Origin: Chloroflexota bacterium
GTDB lineage: Bacteria > Chloroflexota > Limnocylindria > Limnocylindrales > CSP1-4
Length of the DNA stretch: 8,546 bases
NCBI GenBank assembly: GCA_025935655.1
Contig: JAICUV010000146.1
Location: 1 to 8,546, forward strand
Direction of reading: 5' to 3'
The position numbers were made by a program, and so were the translations under genes. The stretch's first letter is position 1. Each line of letters opens with the position of its first letter. Positions 1-6,181 of the stretch are shown here, in pieces. Under the pieces are notes generated by a model that was not told the origin of the DNA, did not search any database, and saw nothing but the letters and a program-made list of their open reading frames with translations.

Positions 1-618
1 GGCGAGGGCGGCGTCGTGATCCCCCCGGAGGGATACCTTCGTGCGGTTCGCCGCCTGTGCACGGAGCACGACGTCCTGATGCTGGCGGACGAGATCCAGT
101 CGGGCCTCGCGCGCACGGGCCTCACGTTCGCGTGCGAGCACGAGGGCGTCGCCCCGGACGCGTACATCCTGGGCAAGGCGCTGGGCGGCGGAATCCTGCC
201 CGTGTCGGCCGTCGTGTCCTCCGCGGAGATCATGGGCGTGTTCCACCCGGGCCAGCACGGCTCGACCTTCGGCGGCAACCCGCTCGCGTGCGCCGTGGGG
301 ATCGAGGTCGTGCGGATGCTCGAGAGCGGCGAGTGGCAGGCGCGGGCGGCGAGCCTCGGCGCCGACCTTGAGGCGATGCTCATGGCGCTGCCTGACTCGC
401 GCGTGTCCGCGATCCGTGTCCGCGGCCTGTGGGCCGGCATCGACGTCGTGGGCCGGACGGGCCGCTCGGTGTGCGAGGGCCTCATGGCGCGCGGCGTGCT
501 GGCCAAGGACACGCACGGCGCCACGATCCGTCTCGCCCCGCCGCTCGTGATCGAGCGGGACGAGCTCGCGTGGGCCGTCGAGCAGCTGCGCGAGGAGCTC
601 GAGACCGGCGCCGCCTGA
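1..618 (+). CDS. rocD: Ornithine aminotransferase (PLP-dependent class III), 5'-truncated by the window edge
   Basis: Transfers the delta-amino group of ornithine to 2-oxoglutarate, giving glutamate semialdehyde, in cytosolic arginine/ornithine and proline metabolism. The frame is open from base 1 and gives 205 residues, so roughly the first 190-200 residues of a ~400-residue enzyme are missing. Numbering from the first codon, D30 of LADEIQ is the aspartate that contacts the PLP pyridine nitrogen. K59 of LGKALGGG is the Schiff-base lysine. HGSTFGGNPLACA (86-98) is the class III phosphate/substrate loop. The start GEGGVVIPPEGYL and the KALGGGILPVSAVV stretch resemble ornithine aminotransferase more than acetylornithine aminotransferase or GABA transaminase; this is judged from remembered family sequences. 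The C-terminal domain is complete and ends in TGA. The next gene starts about 90 bp downstream on the same strand. Class III membership is near certain; the exact substrate is less so. Confidence 0.88.
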   Translation, partial: GEGGVVIPPEGYLRAVRRLCTEHDVLMLADEIQSGLARTGLTFACEHEGVAPDAYILGKALGGGILPVSAVVSSAEIMGVFHPGQHGSTFGGNPLACAVGIEVVRMLESGEWQARAASLGADLEAMLMALPDSRVSAIRVRGLWAGIDVVGRTGRSVCEGLMARGVLAKDTHGATIRLAPPLVIERDELAWAVEQLREELETGAA

Positions 619-709
619 CGGCGGCCCGGTGCCGGGCGTGCGCCTGTCCTTGCCGCAGGAGGTAGCCTTGGGGGGAAGCCTCGAGAGCCGGGGCCCTTCG
701 AATCGAGGC

Positions 710-964
710 ATGATGACCAAGCATTCCAAGCTCGAGCGCGAGCGCCGGGCCGCCGAATCCGAGCGGATGGTCGAGATCGGCCGGGCGTGGACCGCGAGCA
801 TTCCGGCGCCGGTCGCGGCCGAGTTCGCGAAGGAAGTCGCCGCGGCCCAGACGCGCGTCTACGAGAAGCCGGCCGACATGGCCCCGGGCACGCTGCCGAA
901 CCCGCCGCGCCCCGGCCGTGAGCCCAAGCCCGTCCGCGAAGAGAACCCGCGCGGCCGCCGCTAG
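710..964 (+). CDS. Small charged hypothetical protein
   Basis: Unrecognised 84-residue protein. The codons have the strong G/C third-position bias of the neighbours, so it is likely real. Residues 1-20 are dense in Lys, Arg and Glu and should form a charged helix. The middle is an Ala/Glu helix, and the C-terminal 25 residues are Pro/Arg rich and probably disordered. There is no signal peptide, membrane segment or cysteine, so it is probably cytosolic. The start is uncertain. ATG 710 is followed directly by a second ATG at 713, and a TCGAAT hexamer ends 6 nt before 710, the same spacing seen at the two divergent genes near 2062/2120. However, AGGAGG at 657-662 lies 5 nt upstream of an in-frame TTG at 668, which would give 98 residues. 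The extension uses rarer codons (GGA, CGA, CCT, GTA), so I prefer 710. Confidence 0.6.
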   Translation: MMTKHSKLERERRAAESERMVEIGRAWTASIPAPVAAEFAKEVAAAQTRVYEKPADMAPGTLPNPPRPGREPKPVREENPRGRR

Positions 965-973
965 GCGATCGAA

Positions 974-988
974 CCCGCGCTACGCGGG
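974..988. terminator. Candidate bidirectional terminator hairpin
   Basis: CCCGCG (974-979) and CGCGGG (983-988) form a perfect 6-bp stem with a CTA loop. It lies between the convergent stops of the small hypothetical gene (964) and the membrane protein gene (980). The loop is the minus-strand TAG stop codon itself. There is no T-run on either side, so a classical intrinsic terminator is not shown. Position and symmetry are the main support. Confidence 0.35.
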
Positions 989-2062
989 CGGCGGTGGCGG
1001 GAGCAGCGGGCCCGCGTCGTCGCTCGCGGGCTGCTGAGCCGGGGCCACCGGCGACGTCGGCGCGGGCGCGTCGTGCGGTCGATAGACCGGCACGCTCCGT
1101 TGCGGCGCATGCGCACCAGCCGTCTCGACCGGGTCCGCGCTGACCGGCGGCACCGCGTCCGCGGGCATGGCCGCGACCGGTTGGGCGACCGCTGCACCCG
1201 CCGGCCCCGCGCCCAGCACCACCGCCTGGATCTCCCGTTCACGCGCCGCGGCGCGTGATTCCACGCGCGCGATGATCACGATGAGGAGCACCGCTCCCGC
1301 CGCCGTCATCAGCTCCGTGATGACGGACAGGATGAAGGTCTGGTCGAGCACCCCGCCGAACGCCGCGACCAGCCCGTCACGGGTGGGGTTCGTCGTGATC
1401 GCGCCGACGGCATTGGCCGTGATCGCGACCGTCCCCAACACCCCGAGCAGCCAGCTGCCGACGAGGCCGATGAACGCGGCCAGGACGAGGAAGAACCCGC
1501 CGCCATTCGGATCGAGGCGGTACATCGCGTCCTGGACCATTCCCGGGACCTTGATGAAGTTGACGATCGGGATGATCGGGTAGACCAGCGCCTTGACCGG
1601 CGTCCAGGTCGGCGTGCCGCCGCCCAGGACCGGGATGTTGAGACAGACCCGCGACAGCCAGGCGCCGAAGGCGAGGACCGCGACGACCGTGAGGGGGAAG
1701 TGGAGCACGCCGATGGTCGACGGCTGCCGCTGCTCCGCGAGGACGCGGTCCACGAGCGCGGTGTCGCCCGACGCGACGGCCTGCAGGAACGCACCGCGCA
1801 GCTCGTCGAGCGTCCTGATGGCCTCGAACACGAGGACGACGCCGATCAACGCCACGACCGCGATCAACGCGCCGGCGACGAACGCGAACGGGAGCGAGGA
1901 GTGGTAGGCGTTGACGCTTCGCTGCGCGAGGGCAGCGTCCATGCGGACGTCCGGCCCGTCCGGGGCGGCGACGTGCTCCTTGCGCTCTCCGCACGAGTAG
2001 CACCGGCTGTCCCGCACGCGGTTGATGGACTTGCACTTCGTGCAGACCCAGACGTCGGTCAT
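980..2062 (-). CDS. RanBP2-type zinc finger fused to a DUF4328-like membrane protein
   Basis: 360-residue integral membrane protein of unknown function. Residues 5-24 fit the RanBP2 zinc-finger signature exactly: W5, C7, C10, N14, C21, C24 (W-x-C-x2-C-x3-N-x6-C-x2-C). Hydrophobic segments follow at about 57-80, 117-137, 157-172 (short), 189-213 and 243-266. The stretch WLSRVCLNI...WTPVKALVYPIIPIVNFIKVPGMVQDA recalls the DUF4328 pattern in which a PIVN-like motif follows a tryptophan-bearing membrane segment. The C-terminal ~75 residues are Ala/Pro rich, ending PPPPPA, and probably form a disordered cytosolic tail. The frame continues upstream of 2062, but the extension reads antisense through the divergent VOC gene. 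ATG 2062 directly precedes the zinc finger and sits 6 nt after a TATGCT -10 hexamer. Zinc binding is inferred from the motif; the DUF4328 assignment is from memory. Confidence 0.8.
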   Translation of the reverse strand: MTDVWVCTKCKSINRVRDSRCYSCGERKEHVAAPDGPDVRMDAALAQRSVNAYHSSLPFAFVAGALIAVVALIGVVLVFEAIRTLDELRGAFLQAVASGDTALVDRVLAEQRQPSTIGVLHFPLTVVAVLAFGAWLSRVCLNIPVLGGGTPTWTPVKALVYPIIPIVNFIKVPGMVQDAMYRLDPNGGGFFLVLAAFIGLVGSWLLGVLGTVAITANAVGAITTNPTRDGLVAAFGGVLDQTFILSVITELMTAAGAVLLIVIIARVESRAAAREREIQAVVLGAGPAGAAVAQPVAAMPADAVPPVSADPVETAGAHAPQRSVPVYRPHDAPAPTSPVAPAQQPASDDAGPLLPPPPPA

Positions 2063-2074
2063 GACGCGAGCATA
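2063..2074 (-). promoter_or_regulatory. Probable leaderless -10 element for the zinc-finger membrane protein
   Basis: On the minus strand TATGCT (2074 to 2069) is followed by 6 nt and then the ATG at 2062. Transcription would begin at or next to the start codon. No Shine-Dalgarno is visible upstream, which agrees with a leaderless mRNA. I see no good -35 hexamer 16-18 bp upstream. Confidence 0.45.
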
Positions 2075-2084
2075 CCGGCGCGGG

Positions 2085-2119
2085 TTGACGCTCCGGGTGT
2101 CGACGGGCACAGTCCGCGC
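2085..2119 (+). promoter_or_regulatory. Probable leaderless promoter for the VOC-family gene
   Basis: TTGACG (2085-2090) is one base from the -35 consensus. A 17-bp spacer leads to CACAGT (2108-2113), which keeps only the A2, A4 and T6 positions of a -10 box. Six nucleotides later comes ATG 2120. There is no Shine-Dalgarno before the start. The -10 is weak, so this rests mainly on the -35 and the geometry. Confidence 0.45.
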
Positions 2120-2503
2120 ATGCGCGCTCCGCGGTTCACGATGGTCGTCCTGCTCGTCGCGGACCTGCCGCGATCGGTCGCGTTCTACCGGCGCCTGGGG
2201 GTCCAATTCCCACCCGACGTGGAGGCGCGCCGGGACGTGGTCGTGGAGCTGGGCGGCGGCCACAACCTCGTGATCACGACCACGTTCGTCCGCAACGTCC
2301 CCGACCACGAGCCACCGGCCGGCGGCTCGCGCGCGATGCTCGAGTTCTTCGTCGATGGCGACGACGCCGTCGACGCCACGTGGGCGGAGCTCGTCGGGGC
2401 CGGGTATCGCGGACGCCGCGCGCCGTTCCGGACCGACTTCGGCGCGTGGATGTGCCTCGTGGACGACCCGGACGGCAACACCGTGCTCGTGACGGCCGGG
2501 TAG
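2120..2503 (+). CDS. VOC (glyoxalase/bleomycin-resistance fold) family protein
   Basis: 127-residue single-domain protein of the vicinal oxygen chelate fold, of typical family length. The first beta-alpha-beta-beta-beta module spans about 7-55, with VLLVADLPRSVAFYRRLGVQF the usual strand-helix start. The second spans about 70-125 and ends WMCLVDDPDGNTVLV, where DPDGN is the family's common last turn. The usual metal-binding side chains are hard to find: no His in strand 1, and Val where a final Glu often follows DPDGN. It may therefore bind a ligand without metal, as bleomycin-binding members do, rather than act as a glyoxalase or dioxygenase. The substrate cannot be read from the sequence. 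It is divergent from the zinc-finger membrane protein and ends 3 bp from the stop of the convergent glycosylase gene. ATG 2120 is chosen because the frame upstream only reads antisense through the neighbouring gene. Confidence 0.85.
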   Translation: MRAPRFTMVVLLVADLPRSVAFYRRLGVQFPPDVEARRDVVVELGGGHNLVITTTFVRNVPDHEPPAGGSRAMLEFFVDGDDAVDATWAELVGAGYRGRRAPFRTDFGAWMCLVDDPDGNTVLVTAG

Positions 2504-2506
2504 CGC

Positions 2507-3625
2507 CTAGCCTGCCCTCGTCGCGCGCGCCACGCCGAACGTGACAGCCCGGGTCTGGGCGAGCGGCTCGCGGAACTCGAGCAGCGCCTGGCCCTCGGCG
2601 ATCGCCTCGTCCCGCTGGTCGGCCGTCAGCGCGACGAACGGGTCGAGGACCAGGGTCGCGGTGCCGTCATCGCGGGCGATCCGCCACTGCCCGGCGACGA
2701 ACCCGTCCACGAGGAAGGTTCCCGTGAAGCCCGTGATCCGCCCGGCGCTCTCCGGGGCGACGATCCGCGCGCGGTCCGCGTGCGACAGCGCCACGTTGTC
2801 GTACTCGGGGAGGAACCGGAACGGCGCCGGCGTGTCGGGGTGGGGGACGGGCGCGTCCGGCAGGTCGAACAGCTCGCGACCGGACTCGTCCCGCCACGTG
2901 CGCAGGCGCGGCCGCAGGGGCTCCAGGACCTCGCGGAACCCGGTGAGCCACGACCACGTGGCGAGGTCTGCCGGCGTGGCGGGGCCGAACGCGGCGAGGT
3001 AGCGCAGCACGAGGTCCTCCACGGTGGCGCCGTCCGGGTGCTCGCTCCCGGTCGTCCCCAGCCACGAGTCGAGGTGGCGCCAGCGCGCCTGCCCGGACCG
3101 GCCCCACAGCCCGCGCGGCGGGACCTGGACGATCGGCAGGAGGAACCGCGCGGCGTACGCCAGCGAGGATGCCGGCCGGCCCGGCCAGCGCTCCTCGAGC
3201 CGCCGGCCCAGCTCCGCCAGCGTCAGCGTCTCATGGAGCATCGGCCGAGCCGCATCGAGGATGTCCTCGACCCCGATGCCCGGGAGGTCCCTGCGGAACG
3301 GGCTGTGCGACCAGGCACGCACGAGGACCGGCCGGACGAGCGGCCACGTGGATCTCGCGTCGTCGTCCGTGACGAGGTGGAGCGTCGTGCGCAGCAGCCC
3401 GATCCGGACGGCGCGCCCGTCGCCGACCGCGTCGGAGAGCTCGATCGCGGAGAAGCCGTCGATCCGCGACCACAGGGCCAGGTAGGGGTCCTGCGGGTTC
3501 TGCGCCTGGAGCGCGACGAGGTGCCGCACCATCGCGAGCGGTGGCGCCGGGCTCCGCTCGAGGAGGTGCTGACGAGCCAGCAGGGCGCGATTGAGGGCGC
3601 GCGTCGACAGGGTCGGCGGCGTCAC
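2507..3625 (-). CDS. AlkZ-type winged-helix DNA glycosylase (HTH_42 / DUF1006 family)
   Basis: 372-residue member of the winged-helix HTH_42 superfamily, whose characterised members AlkZ and YcaQ/AlkX excise alkylated bases or unhook DNA interstrand crosslinks. Near the N-terminus, RHLVALQAQNPQDPYLALWSRI (35-55) carries Q40-A41-Q42, the Q-x-Q catalytic pattern described for AlkZ; YcaQ-type proteins have Q-x-D. R78-T79-T80-L81-H82 (LLRTTLHLV) matches a conserved patch of the family. A second winged-helix region probably lies around 195-240, and a C-terminal beta-rich part (about 280-365) contains FLVDGFVAGQWRI. The length is normal. The start is GTG 3625, 3 bp after the TGA of the upstream hydrolase gene, with no clear Shine-Dalgarno, so translational coupling is likely. 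No natural-product cluster is visible, so a general alkylation-repair role is more likely than self-resistance, but that is inference. Confidence 0.8.
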   Translation of the reverse strand: MTPPTLSTRALNRALLARQHLLERSPAPPLAMVRHLVALQAQNPQDPYLALWSRIDGFSAIELSDAVGDGRAVRIGLLRTTLHLVTDDDARSTWPLVRPVLVRAWSHSPFRRDLPGIGVEDILDAARPMLHETLTLAELGRRLEERWPGRPASSLAYAARFLLPIVQVPPRGLWGRSGQARWRHLDSWLGTTGSEHPDGATVEDLVLRYLAAFGPATPADLATWSWLTGFREVLEPLRPRLRTWRDESGRELFDLPDAPVPHPDTPAPFRFLPEYDNVALSHADRARIVAPESAGRITGFTGTFLVDGFVAGQWRIARDDGTATLVLDPFVALTADQRDEAIAEGQALLEFREPLAQTRAVTFGVARATRAG

Positions 3626-3628
3626 CCG

Positions 3629-4210
3629 TCAGACGCGGGCGAGGAACGCGAGCACGCGCTCGGTGAGCAGCGCCGTCGCGTCGGGGTCGTAGGACGGGAG
3701 CGAGCTGTCCGCGAAGTAGTGCTGGTCGCCGGGGTAGAGGAACAGCTCCGCGTCGTCGACGTTCGCCACGATCTCGCGCGCGGCGTCGATGTCACCCTCG
3801 CCCACGAAGATCGGGTCGTTGTCCATGCCGTGGATCTGGACGGGCACGCCCGTCGGCCACGGCCCGAACGCCCACTCGCCCGAGATCGGGATGGCGGAGA
3901 AGAACAGCAGCGCGCCGCGGGCGCCCGGCCGCGTCTGCGCGAGCTCCTGCGCGATCGCCTCGCCGAACGACATGCCGGCGTACACGAGGTCGTTCGGCAG
4001 ATCGTCGGCAGTCCGGACGCCTCGGGCACGCAGCTCGTCGAACCCAGACGCCTTGATGTGGGCCATGCCCTCGTCGATCGACGCGAACGTCTGCCCGTCG
4101 AACAGGTCCGGCGTGTGGACCGTATGGCCCGCGGCCCGGAGCTCGTCGGCGAAGGCGATGACGCCCGGGGTCAGCCCCTGTGCGTGATGGAACAGCAGGA
4201 CCTCGGCCAT
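3629..4210 (-). CDS. Dienelactone hydrolase family protein (alpha/beta hydrolase)
   Basis: 193-residue cytosolic alpha/beta hydrolase. GMSFG (79-83) is the nucleophile elbow. The nucleophile is Ser81 rather than the cysteine of classical dienelactone hydrolase, so an esterase-like activity is plausible. HGMDNDPIF (128-135) supplies the likely acid, Asp130 or Asp132. YPGDQHYFADSSL (159-171) supplies catalytic His164. The start ATG 4210 has GAGG five nucleotides upstream (4216-4219). An in-frame ATG at 4264 would add 18 residues of Arg/Pro-rich sequence and no family motif, so I reject it. The AlkZ-type glycosylase gene follows 3 bp downstream and is probably cotranscribed. The substrate is unknown. 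Confidence 0.85.
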   Translation of the reverse strand: MAEVLLFHHAQGLTPGVIAFADELRAAGHTVHTPDLFDGQTFASIDEGMAHIKASGFDELRARGVRTADDLPNDLVYAGMSFGEAIAQELAQTRPGARGALLFFSAIPISGEWAFGPWPTGVPVQIHGMDNDPIFVGEGDIDAAREIVANVDDAELFLYPGDQHYFADSSLPSYDPDATALLTERVLAFLARV

Positions 4211-4300
4211 GGGAGCCTCACGTGCGGGGTGGTCGGGAGCGCGTGCCCGCCACTGTACGGGCAATCCATGCCAGGTCCCGTCAACAACGCCGGCGAGGCG

Positions 4301-5053
4301 TCACAGCCGGGCGAGGATCGTCGGACCCTTGCAGATCCCGGGCGAGTCGGGCGTGCCGACTTCGTAGCCGTCGGGATACACCCAGATCCAGTCGTGCAGC
4401 GCCGCGAGGTCCGTCCCGCGCCCCAGGACGCCGATGTATGCCTGGTCACACGTCGCACGCACGTTCGCGGTCCCGTTCTCGTCGCGGAAGCAGCCCGCGC
4501 GGTTGGGCGAGAGGACCGAGCCCTCCCAGGTGAACACGCCGGGGTCGTCGATGCTGCCCTCGCCGTCGCCCGGGGTCCAGGCCGTCTCGCCGGGCGTGCC
4601 CCGGACGCAATCGCCCTCGTTGGGGTCGATGCCATAGGACGCCATCCGGGCCATGTAGGCGTTCGCCGCCTCGTTGCGGGACGCGAACCAGTAGATCCCG
4701 ATGCGGGCGACGAGCGGGTCGGCGGGCTGGCACTCGACCCCGTACAGCGCGCCCTCGGGCAGGTCCGCCCTGCGGGGCGCGCACTCGCTCGCCGCATCAG
4801 CCCGGAGGTAGCCCAGCATGGCCGCCTCGTCGGAGGTCAGCGATGGGGCGGGCGTGGCGGGCCCGGGCGTCACCGTTGCGTCGGGGGTGGCCGCGGGCTC
4901 GGGCGAGCCGGAGCCCTCCGGTGACGAGGGAGCGACCGACGGCGTGGGCGGTGCCGACGGCGCGGCGCTCGGCGCAGGTGACGCGGGTGCCGGCGGTGTC
5001 GAGCAGGCGGCGAGCAGGGTGACCGCGGACAGGAGCAGCGCTGCGGGTCGCAC
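4301..5053 (-). CDS. Secreted lipoprotein with Pro/Ser-rich linker and six-cysteine domain
   Basis: 250 residues from a GTG start. Residues 1-17 are a compact lipoprotein signal, MRPAALLLSAVTLLAAC, with lipobox LLAAC and lipidated Cys17. Residues 18-72 are a low-complexity Pro/Ala/Ser/Thr linker typical of surface lipoproteins in high-GC bacteria. The remaining ~178 residues form an acidic domain I cannot name. It has six cysteines (C91, C108, C149, C188, C202, C241), consistent with three disulfides outside the membrane. Aromatic-rich stretches include IGIYWFASRNEAANAYMARM (118-137) and DWIWVYPDGYEVG (221-233). The frame is open to an ATG at 5158, but that would bury the signal peptide behind 35 Arg/Ser/Cys-rich residues. 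GTG 5053 has GAGGAT 8 nt upstream and places the hydrophobic core at the terminus. It may bind a ligand or cell-wall component; no function can be assigned. Confidence 0.8.
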   Translation of the reverse strand: MRPAALLLSAVTLLAACSTPPAPASPAPSAAPSAPPTPSVAPSSPEGSGSPEPAATPDATVTPGPATPAPSLTSDEAAMLGYLRADAASECAPRRADLPEGALYGVECQPADPLVARIGIYWFASRNEAANAYMARMASYGIDPNEGDCVRGTPGETAWTPGDGEGSIDDPGVFTWEGSVLSPNRAGCFRDENGTANVRATCDQAYIGVLGRGTDLAALHDWIWVYPDGYEVGTPDSPGICKGPTILARL

Positions 5054-5061
5054 GTCGGATG

Positions 5062-5067
5062 ATCCTC
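5062..5067 (-). promoter_or_regulatory. Ribosome-binding site that fixes the lipoprotein GTG start
   Basis: GAGGAT on the minus strand lies 8 nt before GTG 5053. It supports this start over the ATG at 5158. I see no confident promoter for either divergent gene in the 194-bp interval 5054-5247. Confidence 0.55.
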
Positions 5068-5234
5068 GAGAAGGGGCGCATGAGGTGGATGCGAAACCGA
5101 TGCCCACGATCATCGCAGCGCGACGCGCCGTCGTTGGACGCTTGTCGCATCCGGCCATGGACGACGGTCGCCGACGAAGCTGGGTCGATCGAACATGACT
5201 GCCGGTGTCAGGATCCGCCGCGACGATGCCGGGC

Positions 5235-5240
5235 AGGAGG
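5235..5240 (+). promoter_or_regulatory. Consensus Shine-Dalgarno for the squalene-cyclase-like gene
   Basis: AGGAGG followed by TGAGGTG and ATG 5248 gives a 7-nt spacing, the best ribosome-binding site in the window. It fixes the start although the frame is open upstream to 5059, and it implies a leadered mRNA, unlike the probable leaderless genes nearby. Confidence 0.8.
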
Positions 5241-5247
5241 TGAGGTG

Positions 5248-6177
5248 ATGAACGTGATCGACTGGCTGCTCGACTCGGACCCGGCGATCCGCTGGCAGGT
5301 CATGCGCGACCTGGCGCATGAACCCGCGAACGTCGTCGCCGCCGAGCGCGCGCGGATCGCCGCCGAGGGCTGGGGTGCGCAGCTCCTGGCCCTGCAGGCG
5401 CAGGACGGGCGGTGGGGCGGCCGGGCGTGGTCGAACGACTGGACGGACACGTTCCACGTCCTCGAGCTGCTCCGGCTGTTCGGTCTCGATCCCCACGCTG
5501 AGCCGGCCGTGCGTGCGATCGCGCTCGTCCGCGAGCGCGTGGACTGGCGCGACCCCGACTTCGAGACGCCGTGGGCGGACAACCGCTTCTTCCAGGGTGA
5601 AGTCGAACCGTGCATCAACGGCAACGTGGTCGCGACCGGTGCGTACTTCGGCGTGGACATGCAGCCGCTCGTGGACCGGCTGCTCGGCGAGCAGCTGTCC
5701 GACGGCGGCTGGAACTGCGAGGTCGAGAACGGGGCGACGGTCTCCTCGCTGCGGACCACGGTGAACGTGCTCGAGGGGCTGCTCCAGCACGAGCGAGCGA
5801 TCGGCGGCTCCGACGAGGTGCGGGCGGCGCGTCATCGGGGCGAGGAGTACCTGCTGGAGCGTCGACTGTTCCGGAGGCGGTCGACGGGCGAGGTGATCAA
5901 CGACGCGTGGCTCCGGTTCGCCTTCCCGACCTGGTACCACTACGACGTCCTGCGCGCGCTCGACTACCTGCAGTCCACGGGCGAGGCGCCGGACCCGCGC
6001 GTCGCCGAGGCGATCGGGGTCGTGGAAGGCAACCGCGGAGCGGACGGTCGCTGGCTGCTCCAGCGCGTCCACGCGGGCGAGACGCACCTGGACATGGAGC
6101 CCGGCGAAGGCAGCCCGAGCCGCTGGAACACCCTGCGCGCCCTGCGCGTCCTCGAGTGGTACGCGCAGGGCGGGTAG
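5248..6177 (+). CDS. Squalene-cyclase / prenyltransferase-like alpha-barrel protein, function unknown
   Basis: 309-residue all-helical repeat protein with the (alpha/alpha)-barrel signature of the squalene-cyclase and protein-prenyltransferase superfamily. Three QW-like turns are visible: LQAQDGRWGG (49-58), EQLSDGGWNCE (148-158) and GADGRWLLQ (264-272). It is about half the length of a real squalene-hopene cyclase and has no DxDD catalytic acid motif, so it is unlikely to be a triterpene cyclase. Other notable stretches are EPCINGNVVATGAYFG (120-135), SSLRTTVNVLEGLL (166-179), FPTWYHYDVLRALDYL (226-241) and SRWNTLRALRVLEW (291-304). I recall proteins with these motifs as common, uncharacterised 'squalene cyclase' entries in actinobacteria and Chloroflexota. 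There is no signal peptide, so it is probably cytosolic. It is divergent from the lipoprotein gene and convergent with the hydrolase ending at 6196. A role in lipid metabolism is only a guess. Confidence 0.8.
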   Translation: MNVIDWLLDSDPAIRWQVMRDLAHEPANVVAAERARIAAEGWGAQLLALQAQDGRWGGRAWSNDWTDTFHVLELLRLFGLDPHAEPAVRAIALVRERVDWRDPDFETPWADNRFFQGEVEPCINGNVVATGAYFGVDMQPLVDRLLGEQLSDGGWNCEVENGATVSSLRTTVNVLEGLLQHERAIGGSDEVRAARHRGEEYLLERRLFRRRSTGEVINDAWLRFAFPTWYHYDVLRALDYLQSTGEAPDPRVAEAIGVVEGNRGADGRWLLQRVHAGETHLDMEPGEGSPSRWNTLRALRVLEWYAQGG

Positions 6178-6181
6178 TCGC

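Noticed and set aside
624..637. GCCCG/CGGGC hairpin just after the aminotransferase stop
   Set aside because: Only a 5-bp stem with no T-run; too likely by chance to call a terminator.
2063..2308. 82-residue N-terminal extension of the zinc-finger membrane protein
   Set aside because: It is mostly antisense to the VOC gene; the zinc finger begins right after ATG 2062 and a -10 hexamer sits just upstream.
2501..2509. Possible gene overlap at the VOC/glycosylase tails
   Set aside because: The stops are 3 bp apart and do not overlap. There is no room for a terminator, but tight convergent packing is ordinary in such genomes.
4252..4284. TTGACG and TACAGT on the minus strand before the dienelactone hydrolase gene
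   Set aside because: The spacer is 21 bp, too long for a normal sigma-70 promoter; a promoter may exist here but the pair is not convincing.
2780..4924. A 714-codon plus-strand open frame
   Set aside because: It runs antisense through three well-supported minus-strand genes, its translation is Arg/Pro/Gly-rich low-complexity sequence without motifs, and long spurious frames are expected at this GC content.
5110..6087. 325-codon minus-strand frame
   Set aside because: Antisense shadow of the squalene-cyclase-like gene, which has family motifs and a consensus ribosome-binding site.
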